DNA of 50,060 nt from UBA4720 sp038227135. Lineage in GTDB: Bacteria; Gemmatimonadota; Gemmatimonadetes; Gemmatimonadales; Gemmatimonadaceae. How positions within the stretch are numbered: position 1 is the stretch's first letter; each line of letters starts with the position of its first letter. Positions 33,709 through 42,358 of the stretch are shown piece by piece. Under the pieces are notes generated by a model, which made no database searches, was not told where the DNA came from, and was given only the letters and a program-made list of their open reading frames with translations. Position numbers and translations under genes: made by a program. The stretch covers positions 1 through 50,060 of the forward strand of contig JBBRQC010000024.1 of NCBI GenBank assembly GCA_038227135.1. Reading direction: 5' to 3'.

Positions 33709-35502
33709 TCAGAGCGCGTCGTACAGCGTGCGAACCAGAAGTCCGTCGTTCCAGTATTCAGTGTGCGCCATCAATAGAGTCGTGGCTTCCGGATCCTTGA
33801 GGTTCTTCACCTTTCTCGGGTCAGTAGCGCCGGGCAGATCGTAAAGATCGAGATATCCACTGATGATGTCCCACGGCGAGTAGATGTTGATCCAGCTGGC
33901 CGGCCGGTAGTCGTAGCTCTGAATCAGCGGCTGCACCGAGGCGGCGAGAGACTCGCGCGCTTCCGTCGTGCCGTGACCCTGCGCTCCAAAAATGAACGCG
34001 GTCTTGTCGAGTGGGGAGCCGAAGGTCAGAAACAGCGGGGTGCGATCCACGACATGCAGCGCGTCGGCGGCCGCGGCTATTCTGTCTTCGTGGATGAGGC
34101 GGTTGAACGCATCGTACGCGATCACGCTGCCGAGTGAGTGGCCGAGGACGATGACGCGGTCGTATGCGAGCTTGCCCGATTGGTCTTTTAGGGCGTAGAC
34201 AGAGTGCGCGACCTTGTAGACAGCTTCCTTTATCTCTTTTCGCAGGTCGTTGAACGCGTCCACCTTGTACGGCATGACGTAGATGGCGACATCGCCGAGG
34301 TATTGAACTAGAACGAGCCGGATGAACGCGCTCGCCGCAACGAGCAGCGGCCACGCGATGCCATGCCTGGCCGCCATGATGCCGTTGCCGCCCTGTAGTG
34401 TCTCGAAGAAGCAATTCGCCACAAAAGCAACCGCCACTACGAGCAACGAAAAAGCGGCAGCCACGGCAATGGTGAGCCAGCGCCCGTGCGCGTCGCCAAG
34501 GTCGCGGACGAACCCTTTGAGAATTGCCAGCAGGCGTATAAGCAGTATGACCGCCGCACCAAGCGCGACCAGCGTCAACGCCCACGAGTCGAACCGAGCG
34601 TTGAAAGTGTCAATCCAATCACTTGAAGCGAACCGCTGCCACAACTCTGCATCGTCAGCGACGCCGCCGCGGAGGTGAATGAAGAAAAGACTCAGGATCG
34701 AGATGCCGGCGAGAATGATCGCGACGACGGCCAGATAGAAAACGAGGACCGTGAGCCAACCCCAGATCCGTCGGACTATCACCGGCAGCTTCAGCCGCCT
34801 AGTGTAGTGAGAGATCGCCAGCGACGCCGCGAACAGAACCATCGTCGTTACGACGGCGTTGAAGGTCGTGGTGAGGTCGGCAAACAACCCGTTCGTCAGC
34901 CACCACGGTCTTTCGCTGAAAAGAGTCCGCGTTGCGGCGACGGTCAGGATCGTTGAATTGAGAACGACAAGGGATGCAACGGCGGCCAGCGCTACGAGGA
35001 GATAGAGGACAATCCGGATGGGCGTAGGAAAAAGCTGATAAGTGCCCATCAGCCACCGTCGAAAAGTCTTGAGAGCGATCTTGAGTCCATTGTTCCCCGC
35101 GCCGGCAAGAAACGCCATCAGCTGGCGCAGTGTGATTCTGCCCTCGGTCAGCGGTGCCCAGTAGCCCTCGTAGACGTGGGCTTCGATTGGATTGTCGACC
35201 GACTTGAGCTTCAGCTCGATTCGCTGCAGCCACTGGTCTGGGCCGGCTTTGATGGTATTGCTGGTGGGCTTGTCGCCGCGGCCTGTCAATCTGGCGTCGT
35301 GGGCGCGCAGAGATTCGGCGATCGCATCGAGGGTCTCGAACGGGATCTGCTGTCCCATCCCGTGGGCGACGAAGATCGCGATTCTTTTGGCCGCGGCTTC
35401 GACAGCCTTGTCAGACCCGGGCGCGCCAACCGCATACTGAGTTTGTGCCTGCGGCTCGTTCGGGGGTGCAACCTTCTGCTCGGCCACCGTTGCTCCATTC
35501 AT
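33709..35502 (-). CDS. alpha/beta hydrolase interrupted by a multi-helix membrane domain
   Basis: A 597-residue protein. The N-terminal part carries the first hydrolase strand and oxyanion turn (IAIFVAHGMGQQ, H47-Q52). Residues about 163-415 form roughly six membrane helices. The hydrolase then resumes with VIVLGHSLGSVIAYDAF, nucleophile S456, followed by FGSPLDK and a C-terminal AHTEYWND that could supply the base. The hydrolase halves are split by the membrane insert, so the active site should sit at the membrane surface. It is the last gene of a three-gene leftward operon, 12 bp after the barrel-like protein gene. Lipid or lipid-linked esters are likely substrates by inference. Confidence 0.75.
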   Translation of the reverse strand: MNGATVAEQKVAPPNEPQAQTQYAVGAPGSDKAVEAAAKRIAIFVAHGMGQQIPFETLDAIAESLRAHDARLTGRGDKPTSNTIKAGPDQWLQRIELKLKSVDNPIEAHVYEGYWAPLTEGRITLRQLMAFLAGAGNNGLKIALKTFRRWLMGTYQLFPTPIRIVLYLLVALAAVASLVVLNSTILTVAATRTLFSERPWWLTNGLFADLTTTFNAVVTTMVLFAASLAISHYTRRLKLPVIVRRIWGWLTVLVFYLAVVAIILAGISILSLFFIHLRGGVADDAELWQRFASSDWIDTFNARFDSWALTLVALGAAVILLIRLLAILKGFVRDLGDAHGRWLTIAVAAAFSLLVVAVAFVANCFFETLQGGNGIMAARHGIAWPLLVAASAFIRLVLVQYLGDVAIYVMPYKVDAFNDLRKEIKEAVYKVAHSVYALKDQSGKLAYDRVIVLGHSLGSVIAYDAFNRLIHEDRIAAAADALHVVDRTPLFLTFGSPLDKTAFIFGAQGHGTTEARESLAASVQPLIQSYDYRPASWINIYSPWDIISGYLDLYDLPGATDPRKVKNLKDPEATTLLMAHTEYWNDGLLVRTLYDAL

Positions 35503-35514
35503 TGGTATCTCGGC

Positions 35515-36339
35515 TCAAAGGAGGAGAAGCGATTCCCGAATCCCAACCCACCCCACGTTCGCGCCAAGACGTTTTGCGCGCACAGATGTACCAATAAGCA
35601 AGTCTGTCGTAGCGCCGACTGACGGCATTCGCTTGCGAAATTGCAGATCCATTTGCGCGTCCGCGCTGTGAAACCCGAACGCAGGGCGAGGTTCCGACAG
35701 TCGCGGGCCCCGAAAATCGCTGGCGCTCAACGCCAGCTCCAGGATGGCAGCCAGACTATAGTCGGAGCGCGCGCTCTGGATGGACGTCCCGATCGACGCA
35801 TTCGCCGCACCGCGCACCCAGGTCGCGTTCTCGCGGGCGACGTCGCGTGCGGCGTCGAGCTGGAAATGAACCGTGCGAATTCCCAGATGCTCGATCCCAA
35901 TGTCCATCAAAGCGCTCGCGCCCAGCTCGCGGGTGTTCGTGCTATACGACGGGAAAACGGGGCGCGTTGCCGGATTCCAGTATTCTGTATATCCGAAAAC
36001 GAGTGATCTGGGATGTGGTCGGTTGGCGAGAACCCATTGATAGTGTGCGCTCGCCGAGTACTGGTCGGTGTATGTTCTGCTCGAGCGCTTTGCGAGTGTT
36101 GTCCAACCGCTTGCCTCGATCTGCAGCGGCACCCGCGCAAGGCGAAGAGGGAAGGAGGCGCCGCTTCGCAGCCCGAATGCATCCGCCAGTGTGATGTCGC
36201 GCCAGAGAAGCCGCGACTCAACGCCAATCCTCGCCCCGGTGGAATCGTCGGGGACCAGCACGCGCTTTTGCCCGTAAGTATCAACGGCAACGGCGGCGCA
36301 TAGCACAAGAGCGATTGCCGATGCGACGCAGATCCTCAT
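35515..36339 (-). CDS. exported protein of unknown function, beta-barrel-like
   Basis: A 274-residue protein with a signal peptide (about 1-23, ending VDTYGQ). The rest has alternating strands with many aromatic residues (HYQWVLANRPHPRSLVFGYT, HFQLDAARDVA, YSLAAILELALSA) and ends near a hydrophobic strand, the look of an outer-membrane barrel, although the last residues LLLL do not give the usual terminal Phe. It overlaps the SGNH hydrolase gene by 4 bp (ATGA) and precedes the split hydrolase by 12 bp. No family is recognised. Confidence 0.65.
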   Translation of the reverse strand: MRICVASAIALVLCAAVAVDTYGQKRVLVPDDSTGARIGVESRLLWRDITLADAFGLRSGASFPLRLARVPLQIEASGWTTLAKRSSRTYTDQYSASAHYQWVLANRPHPRSLVFGYTEYWNPATRPVFPSYSTNTRELGASALMDIGIEHLGIRTVHFQLDAARDVARENATWVRGAANASIGTSIQSARSDYSLAAILELALSASDFRGPRLSEPRPAFGFHSADAQMDLQFRKRMPSVGATTDLLIGTSVRAKRLGANVGWVGIRESLLLL

Positions 36340-37163
36340 GGCGCCTGCCTCCGCCGTTGTACATCGGGCAGCCGGTTCAGCAATGCGTCGAGGAACCGCT
36401 GCTCGACCTTGTGAAATCCATTTTCCGTTGGGTGAATCTCGTTCAGCCAGTCCGCCCCGGGCCGCAGCGTGCCGCGCAGATCGACATGGATCACCGAATC
36501 GGGATATGCGCTTTGCAGCGCAGAGAGGATCTCATTCACGTCTTCGATCAATACGCTCAGGATTGCCGCCTGCATTCCCTTGTCGAGAATACCCCGATCG
36601 AGCATTGACGGCAGAATCCAGGGCCCCGCGGGCCGGAATCCGTCGTACATACACTTCTCGCCAGACGCAGTGAGATAGTCGTAGCCGTGCACCACGATCG
36701 GCGCGTAAACGCCCAGCGCCGAGACAATTCGAACGAAGTCCTCTCGCAGCCGCGTCTTCTTCTCGTCCCAGGCGAGCTGGTTCACATGCTGGGCTGGAGT
36801 CCTCGCGGGATTGAACGGGGTCAGCGCACGCCAGATCCAGCGCAGCTGAGGTTTTTCAGAGATATCGGTGAACAGATCGTTGCCGCCGGCGCTGAGCAGG
36901 ATCGCGTCGGGCTTCTCTTTCTGCGCAATGGCGGCGATGCGAGCGAGATTCCCTTCGCCGGCGATATTGGCGAGGGTGTCGCCCGATTTCTCGAATCGCT
37001 TGATGCCCCAGAATCCTTCACCATCGAGAAAGTCGATGATGTTCGGATGCGGCGGATAATCGAACCATGAATCTCCTTCGGAGATTAGCCGTCTCAGGCC
37101 GGCGCGCTTGCAGCTCGCGTATCGACGGTCGCGCTCAACCGGGTCCCACGCCTCACCTGCCAT
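36336..37163 (-). CDS. SGNH/GDSL-family hydrolase
   Basis: A 275-residue esterase-type protein. Block I is SEGDSWFDYP with nucleophile S32; block III is SAGGNDLF; block V is DWLNEIHPTENGF, providing the Asp-x-x-His pair. The Gly of block II is likely in KSGDTLANI. There is no signal peptide, so it should be cytosolic unless exported otherwise. It is the first gene of the operon with the barrel-like protein and the split hydrolase. The start ATG at 37163 falls 39 bp after the M16 gene ends on the same strand. The substrate is not evident. Confidence 0.85.
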   Translation of the reverse strand: MAGEAWDPVERDRRYASCKRAGLRRLISEGDSWFDYPPHPNIIDFLDGEGFWGIKRFEKSGDTLANIAGEGNLARIAAIAQKEKPDAILLSAGGNDLFTDISEKPQLRWIWRALTPFNPARTPAQHVNQLAWDEKKTRLREDFVRIVSALGVYAPIVVHGYDYLTASGEKCMYDGFRPAGPWILPSMLDRGILDKGMQAAILSVLIEDVNEILSALQSAYPDSVIHVDLRGTLRPGADWLNEIHPTENGFHKVEQRFLDALLNRLPDVQRRRQAP

Positions 37164-37202
37164 ATCGTCGCTCGGCGAAAGTCACTCATGCAAACGCCGC
37201 CG

Positions 37203-40043
37203 CTACTTCTTGTCCTCAGGAAGAAGATTGCCATCCGTGTCGCGGTGCTCGACCGGACCGAGCTTGAGCTCGCGCAGCCTGGGCTCGATCTTCGCGCGAT
37301 CTCCCACCGCGATCACTCGCATGCCGTCAACCAACACGTGCTTTCGGGCGGCTTCGAGGGCATCAGCCGACGTCACTGCCGCGAGTCTTGCCGGCAGCTT
37401 CGAGTAGTAATCGAGACCCAGACCATAGGTGTAGGCGGTGCCGTAATGGTTTGCTGCGTTGCCAGCCGTCTCGAAGTTGGCGGGCACGGAACGAATCTCC
37501 GCATCCTTGGCCAGAGCGAGCTCCTGGTCAGTCAACGCCGCCAGACGAATCCGATTCAACTCCTTCAGCATTTCCGAGACAGCGGGCGCGGTTACGTCAG
37601 TCCGCACTCCTGCCGCCGCGATGAACGGGCCCGCCAGCCGCCGAGGGTCAAAGAAGGACCAGGCGCCGTACGTGTAGCCGTGTGCTTCGCGCAGGTTCAG
37701 GTTGATCCGACTCGAGAAGAGTCCGCCGAGGGCGTTGTTCATTACGGTAATCGCCTCGTAATCCGGCGTCGAGCGCGGGACTCCAATGCTGGTTACTCGC
37801 AATTGTGTCTGCGGCGCGTCAGGGATGTCTACAATCACCAGTCTGGCCGCCGTCGTACTTGGCGTTCCCAGTTTGGCGACAACCGTCGCCCCCGCCGGCC
37901 ACGCGCCGAACTCACGCTCGGCCAGCGTGCGGAGATCCGCTGAATCGATCTTGCCCGCGACTATCAGCGCCGAGTTGCCGGGCACGAATCCGGTTTTCCA
38001 GAAACGCACGAGGTTGTCCCGAGAGGTCGACTTGATCGATGCTTCGGTGCCGATATCCGCGTAACCGTATGGGTGGCGAGATCCATACAGAACCCGTGAG
38101 GCTACCTGGTCGCCTACTGTGGAAGGATCCTGCCGTCTCTGGGCGAGCTGGCCAAGCCTGTCCGTTTTCTGACGCGCAATCTCGGCCTCGGCGAAGCTCG
38201 GATGCAGCGCGATGTCCGCCAGCAGGTGGAGCGCCGCTGGAAAATTCGCGGTCAGAGCGCGGACGATGACCTCGGACTCATCCATCGAAGAACTCGTTTG
38301 CAGCGTTGCTCCAAGTTCGGCAGCCTCGTCGGCGATCTGCGCTGCGCTTCGAGTTGCAGTCCCTTGATCCAGCATTGCGACGGCAAAATTGCCAACGCCC
38401 GGCTTCTCTATTGGGCTGGCATCGTTGCCCGTTCGCACGACAAGATTGGCCGCGACGATCGGGAGCCCCGGTCTCTCGTCGTAGATGACGGTGAGTCCGT
38501 TCGACAGCCTGAAAGAATGCGGAACCGGTAGCCTGAATGGCCGCTCAACGCCTTTCGATGGAGCTACCGCGCGCCAGGGCGCGTCGGGGTTGATGGACTC
38601 AATGCTCTGCGCGACAGTTGGATGTTGATTCGGAATCTCCGCACCGAGATCACGCTTGCCGGGCAACCCGTATACGACCGCGCGCTGCGGATTCGTCAGG
38701 CTTTGTTGCGCAAAAGCCTTTATGCTGCCTGGTGTCGCATCGCGATACCTCTGGATGTCGCGCTCGAGATAAGCCGGATCGCCGAAGTAATGGTTGTACT
38801 GGTTCAGCCGGTCTGCGACGCCTCCGAATCCGCCGAGGCGCTCCAGGCCGCGAATGAAATTCGTTTCGATTGTGTTTCGCGCGCGGTCCACTTCCTTCTG
38901 CTCCGGTCCGTCGCTGCGGAAACGGGCGAGCTCGGCGTCGATGGACTTCTCGAGTTCCGCCGCCGTGTGACCGGGACGCGCGGTAGCGTAAAGCTCGAAA
39001 ATGGATCCGAGGACCTCGGAGTTCAGTGATATCGTTACGTCCTGAGCGATCTGCTGCTGGTAAACCAGAGACTTGTAAAGTCGGCTGGCCTTGTCTCCGG
39101 CAAGGATCTGGGCGGTCAGCGCGGCCTCGGCGTCTCCCGGCTTGTAGATCGGCGGTGTGATCCAACCCATGTACACGCGGGGAAGCTCGACTTGATCCTG
39201 GACGACAACTCGGCGCTCCGATGTGATGAGCGGCGTGGCGGCCGTGATCTTCGGCACTTCCGGCCCGCGCGCGAGCGGGCCGAAATACTTCTCGACCAGC
39301 CGCTTTGCGGTGGCGGGGTCAAAATCCCCGACGATAGCGAGGCCCGCGTTGTTGGGCGCGTAGTACTGCTTGAAGAATCTTCGCACGTCCGCGAGCTTCG
39401 CGGCCTGAATGTCGGCGTGCGAACCGATGACTTCGGCGTAATATGGATGATTCGACGGAAAGAGCTGGTGATAGAGGGCTTCTTCCACGATTCCGTACGG
39501 CTGATTTTCGAGGCTCTGCCTCCGCTCGTTGCGCACAACGTCCTGTTGGGTCGAGAGATTCGTCTGATCGAGCTTGTCGATCAGATATCCCATTCGGTCA
39601 GACTCGAGCCAGAGTGCGAGCTCCAGCTGATTCGAAGGAACGGTCTCGAAGTAGTTCGTGCGATCGAAATCCGTTGTGCCATTGATAGTGCTGGCGCCGG
39701 CGCCTTCCAGGTACCGGAAATGCTCGTTGGCTTTCACGTCTTTCGATCCCTGGAACATCATGTGCTCGAACAGATGCGCGAAGCCGGTGCGTCCGGCCTC
39801 CTCGTTCGCGGGGCCGACGTGATACCACAGGTTCACGGCTGTAAGCGGAAGCCGGTGATCCTCGGAAAGAATGACCTCGAGTCCATTCGCGAGCCGATAC
39901 TTCTCGAAGGCGACGTGCGGGATGTCCGGGGTGGGGGAAGATCTCTCTGCCGATTTGTCGCGAAGGTTGGGGGCCTGAGCGGTCGCTGACAGCGCGACGG
40001 AGAGGGGGACGATTGCGAGAATGAAGGTGGTGATCCGGCGCAT
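37203..40043 (-). CDS. M16-family zinc protease, two-domain, exported
   Basis: A periplasmic or secreted peptidase of about 946 residues with a signal peptide. The N-terminal half carries the inverted zinc motif HLFEH (H95, E98, H99 counted from the TTG five codons upstream) and the third ligand E178 in RNERRQ. The second half has the same fold but lacks the motif (PGVGNFAVAMLDQG), as in pitrilysin-like pairs where it shapes the chamber. Start: GAGG lies nine bases before ATG 40043; ATG 40049 is three bases from it, and a TTG at 40058 also begins the frame. It cleaves short peptides by family; the target is unknown. Confidence 0.93.
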   Translation of the reverse strand: MRRITTFILAIVPLSVALSATAQAPNLRDKSAERSSPTPDIPHVAFEKYRLANGLEVILSEDHRLPLTAVNLWYHVGPANEEAGRTGFAHLFEHMMFQGSKDVKANEHFRYLEGAGASTINGTTDFDRTNYFETVPSNQLELALWLESDRMGYLIDKLDQTNLSTQQDVVRNERRQSLENQPYGIVEEALYHQLFPSNHPYYAEVIGSHADIQAAKLADVRRFFKQYYAPNNAGLAIVGDFDPATAKRLVEKYFGPLARGPEVPKITAATPLITSERRVVVQDQVELPRVYMGWITPPIYKPGDAEAALTAQILAGDKASRLYKSLVYQQQIAQDVTISLNSEVLGSIFELYATARPGHTAAELEKSIDAELARFRSDGPEQKEVDRARNTIETNFIRGLERLGGFGGVADRLNQYNHYFGDPAYLERDIQRYRDATPGSIKAFAQQSLTNPQRAVVYGLPGKRDLGAEIPNQHPTVAQSIESINPDAPWRAVAPSKGVERPFRLPVPHSFRLSNGLTVIYDERPGLPIVAANLVVRTGNDASPIEKPGVGNFAVAMLDQGTATRSAAQIADEAAELGATLQTSSSMDESEVIVRALTANFPAALHLLADIALHPSFAEAEIARQKTDRLGQLAQRRQDPSTVGDQVASRVLYGSRHPYGYADIGTEASIKSTSRDNLVRFWKTGFVPGNSALIVAGKIDSADLRTLAEREFGAWPAGATVVAKLGTPSTTAARLVIVDIPDAPQTQLRVTSIGVPRSTPDYEAITVMNNALGGLFSSRINLNLREAHGYTYGAWSFFDPRRLAGPFIAAAGVRTDVTAPAVSEMLKELNRIRLAALTDQELALAKDAEIRSVPANFETAGNAANHYGTAYTYGLGLDYYSKLPARLAAVTSADALEAARKHVLVDGMRVIAVGDRAKIEPRLRELKLGPVEHRDTDGNLLPEDKK

Positions 40044-40145
40044 TGCCATGTTCCTCAAACGGGGTCATCGGAGAGCGTTGTACAATGGCAGCTTTCGGGC
40101 AAACGTCAACGTCTTTTTCTTGTTTTGAGGCAACGCGTTGTTCGC

Positions 40146-40184
40146 AACAAAAAAGAGAGCCAGGCATGACGCCGGGCTCTCTTT
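40146..40184 (-). terminator. rho-independent terminator of the soluble histidine kinase
   Basis: Arms AAAGAGAGCC (40152-40161) and GGCTCTCTTT (40175-40184) form a perfect 10-bp stem. On the minus strand the hairpin is followed by a run of T residues (40154-40149). It begins 11 bp after the kinase stop at 40195 and lies upstream of the M16 gene, so it separates the two transcripts. Confidence 0.85.
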
Positions 40185-40194
40185 GTCGCTCTGT

Positions 40195-42099
40195 TTAGGG
40201 AATCGGAGCAAGCTCGAGGTCGAGAGTGAAAACCGAGCCTTTGCCGACCTCGCTCTGCGCGGCCAGCTCGCCACGCATCGCCAGTGCGAGCGCTCGACTT
40301 ATCGCCAGCCCCAGCCCCACGCCCTGCTGACTGTCGGGGTTTGCGGTCCGGTCCAGTTGCACGAAGGGATCGAAAACGGATTGCAGCTTGCTGGCCGGAA
40401 TTCCTCGCCCCGTGTCGGCGACGCTGATTCTCGCACGACCACCGCCGCACTCTGATGAAAGAGTAATCGCGCCGCCCGGATCAGTAAATTTGACAGCGTT
40501 GGTCAGCAGATTCAGGATCACCTGCTCGATCTTCTCGGAATCGCCGAGAACAACGCATGTCGTATCGAGCGCCTCATACCGGTACGTGATGTTTCGCGCC
40601 TTCATCTGAGGCTCGACGAGCATGTGCGATGTCTCGAGAATGGCGTCGAGCTGCACCGACTCGCGCTTGATGCTCACGGAGCCGGCGTCGATCCTGGCAA
40701 AATTCAGCACATCGTTGATCAGGCCCAGCAGAAACTTTCCGCTCTTCTTGATGCGCGCGAGGTAGTCGCGCTGTGCATCGCTCACCGTTCCACCGATCCC
40801 CATCTCCATGAGGTCGGTGTAGCCGTTGATGGCGTTGAGCGGAGTCCTGAGCTCGTGACTCATCACGGCCAGAAACTCCATCTTTGCCCGGTTGGCCTTG
40901 TTTGCCTCGGCCTGTGATTTCGCCAGATCACGGTTCGAGGTCTTGAGCTCCTCGGTTTGCGTCTCGAGCACCTCGACTACCTGTTTGAGCTGCGCCGCCT
41001 GCAGCTCGAGCTCGGTGGTCTTCATGCGGAGCTGCTCATGCGTCCGCGCGTTGTCGATCGCCAGCGCGGCTCGCTGGCCGAGGTCCATCGCGAACTCGAG
41101 ATCCACCTCATTGTAGTGGCGTCCCGATTCGGCCATCACAATCGTAAGCGTACCAAGTCTCGTTTCGCTCGCGATGAGAGGAACAACGATGAAGGAAGTG
41201 AGGCCGAGATCCCGGATGAGAGAAGCCTCCACCGGATCGCGTGCACTCGAGTCGATCATCTCGTCGGTGATCTCGCGGAAGAGAACTGGCTGACCGCTCG
41301 CGAGAACATTTCTCCGGCTCGTCGGCGACTCGGGGTTTTCGGGATACCGCTCCTGAAATTCCTTTGCCATCTGGATTTTCTGAGGATCGGAGTGAGCGAC
41401 GGCGACCCGCTTGAAGCTGCCATCTTGCTCGAGGATGTCGATCGCGCACCAATCGCAGAGTGTAGGCACCACGAGTTGAGCGAGATGCGCCAGGCGCGAC
41501 TCCACGTCCATTGACTGATACAATCCGAGCGTCGCCTGACCGAGGAATCCGATGCGTCGGCTCGCCTCTTCCGACGCCGCGAGGGCGGTCCGCTCCGCTT
41601 CGAGAGCGAGGCGCTCGGTGACGTCCTGGCCGGTGCCGACCATCCGGATAGGCTTGCCGTCCTGGTCGTATATCGCCCGTCCGCGCGCATGGAGCGTCCG
41701 GACCGATCCATCCGCCCTGATCAGCCGGTGGTAGTAGTCAAATGGCTTTCGGGAAAGAATTGAACCTTGCACCACCTGCTGCATCATCTCCCGGTCTTCG
41801 GGGTGAAGCCGCGCGGCATAGTTCTCGAATGAGGGGGTGAACGTTCGTGGATCTTCGCCGAAATTCCTGAAGGTCTGAGCTGTCCAGGTGAGGTGGCCGG
41901 TGGCAATGTCCCACTCCCAGCTACCGATCAGCGCCAGCTCCTGGGATTCGGCAAGAATCTGTTCCGCCCGGGCAAGCGCCTCCCGCATGCTGCTTTCGGG
42001 AGAAAGCTCATCGTTGGAATTGCCGATCAGCGGGTTGGGAGCTTCGGGCGTAACGGTTGACAGAGGCGGGGAGTTGAGGGGATCGGTTGAAGTAAACAT
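40195..42099 (-). CDS. soluble PAS-GAF sensor histidine kinase
   Basis: A 634-residue kinase without membrane helices. Domains: PAS with PAC tail (about 50-165, IGSWEWDIATG to VGTGQDVTER), GAF (about 185-345), a coiled coil (about 350-400), HisKA with H415 in MSHELRTPLN, and an ATP-binding domain with NLLTNAVKF, DTGRGIP and GVGLGLAI. ATG 42099 is taken; GTG at 42105 is in frame. No receiver gene is adjacent. The closely similar HisKA region of the kinase at 46908 suggests recent common ancestry. The signal is unknown and cytoplasmic. Confidence 0.9.
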   Translation of the reverse strand: MFTSTDPLNSPPLSTVTPEAPNPLIGNSNDELSPESSMREALARAEQILAESQELALIGSWEWDIATGHLTWTAQTFRNFGEDPRTFTPSFENYAARLHPEDREMMQQVVQGSILSRKPFDYYHRLIRADGSVRTLHARGRAIYDQDGKPIRMVGTGQDVTERLALEAERTALAASEEASRRIGFLGQATLGLYQSMDVESRLAHLAQLVVPTLCDWCAIDILEQDGSFKRVAVAHSDPQKIQMAKEFQERYPENPESPTSRRNVLASGQPVLFREITDEMIDSSARDPVEASLIRDLGLTSFIVVPLIASETRLGTLTIVMAESGRHYNEVDLEFAMDLGQRAALAIDNARTHEQLRMKTTELELQAAQLKQVVEVLETQTEELKTSNRDLAKSQAEANKANRAKMEFLAVMSHELRTPLNAINGYTDLMEMGIGGTVSDAQRDYLARIKKSGKFLLGLINDVLNFARIDAGSVSIKRESVQLDAILETSHMLVEPQMKARNITYRYEALDTTCVVLGDSEKIEQVILNLLTNAVKFTDPGGAITLSSECGGGRARISVADTGRGIPASKLQSVFDPFVQLDRTANPDSQQGVGLGLAISRALALAMRGELAAQSEVGKGSVFTLDLELAPIP

Positions 42100-42194
42100 A
42101 CTCACCCGCGCTATACACGAATATTCCGCCCTAAGGCGACCGGCTGCGCGGCGAAACCTACCCCTCCGTTAAGGCGGGTGTATGCCTACATGAA

Positions 42195-42229
42195 AGAAGG
42201 GGCGGCCAACAAATGGCCGCCCCTCTTCT
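42195..42229. terminator. hairpin between the gyrB unit and the histidine kinase
   Basis: A perfect 10-bp stem, GGGGCGGCCA (42199-42208) with TGGCCGCCCC (42214-42223) and a 5-base loop, flanked by pyrimidine-rich tails on either strand. The T-tract is short on both sides. It lies downstream of gyrB and of the possible 38-residue ORF, and upstream of the kinase gene on the same strand, so it most likely ends the gyrB transcript. Confidence 0.6.
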
Positions 42230-42241
42230 AATCCGCTCCTT

Positions 42242-42358
42242 CTAGCGTGCCGTAAGCACCGAAGTACCCGAGGCATCCTGCGCAATTGTGAACGCCGCAA
42301 CGTTCCGGCCGAGCGCCTGCCGTGCGCGCTGCGTCGCTAGAGCCAAATGCAGACTCAA
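42242..42358 (-). CDS. possible 38-residue ORF coupled to gyrB
   Basis: A frame starting at TTG 42358, whose last two bases overlap the gyrB stop as TTGA, and ending at TAG 42244-42242. The product contains RQALGRNVAAFTIAQDASG and ends VLTAR. The third codon positions are GC-rich, as in real genes here, and a hairpin follows directly. No family is recognised. It may equally be chance open frame in a gyrB trailer. Confidence 0.25.
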   Translation of the reverse strand: MSLHLALATQRARQALGRNVAAFTIAQDASGTSVLTAR

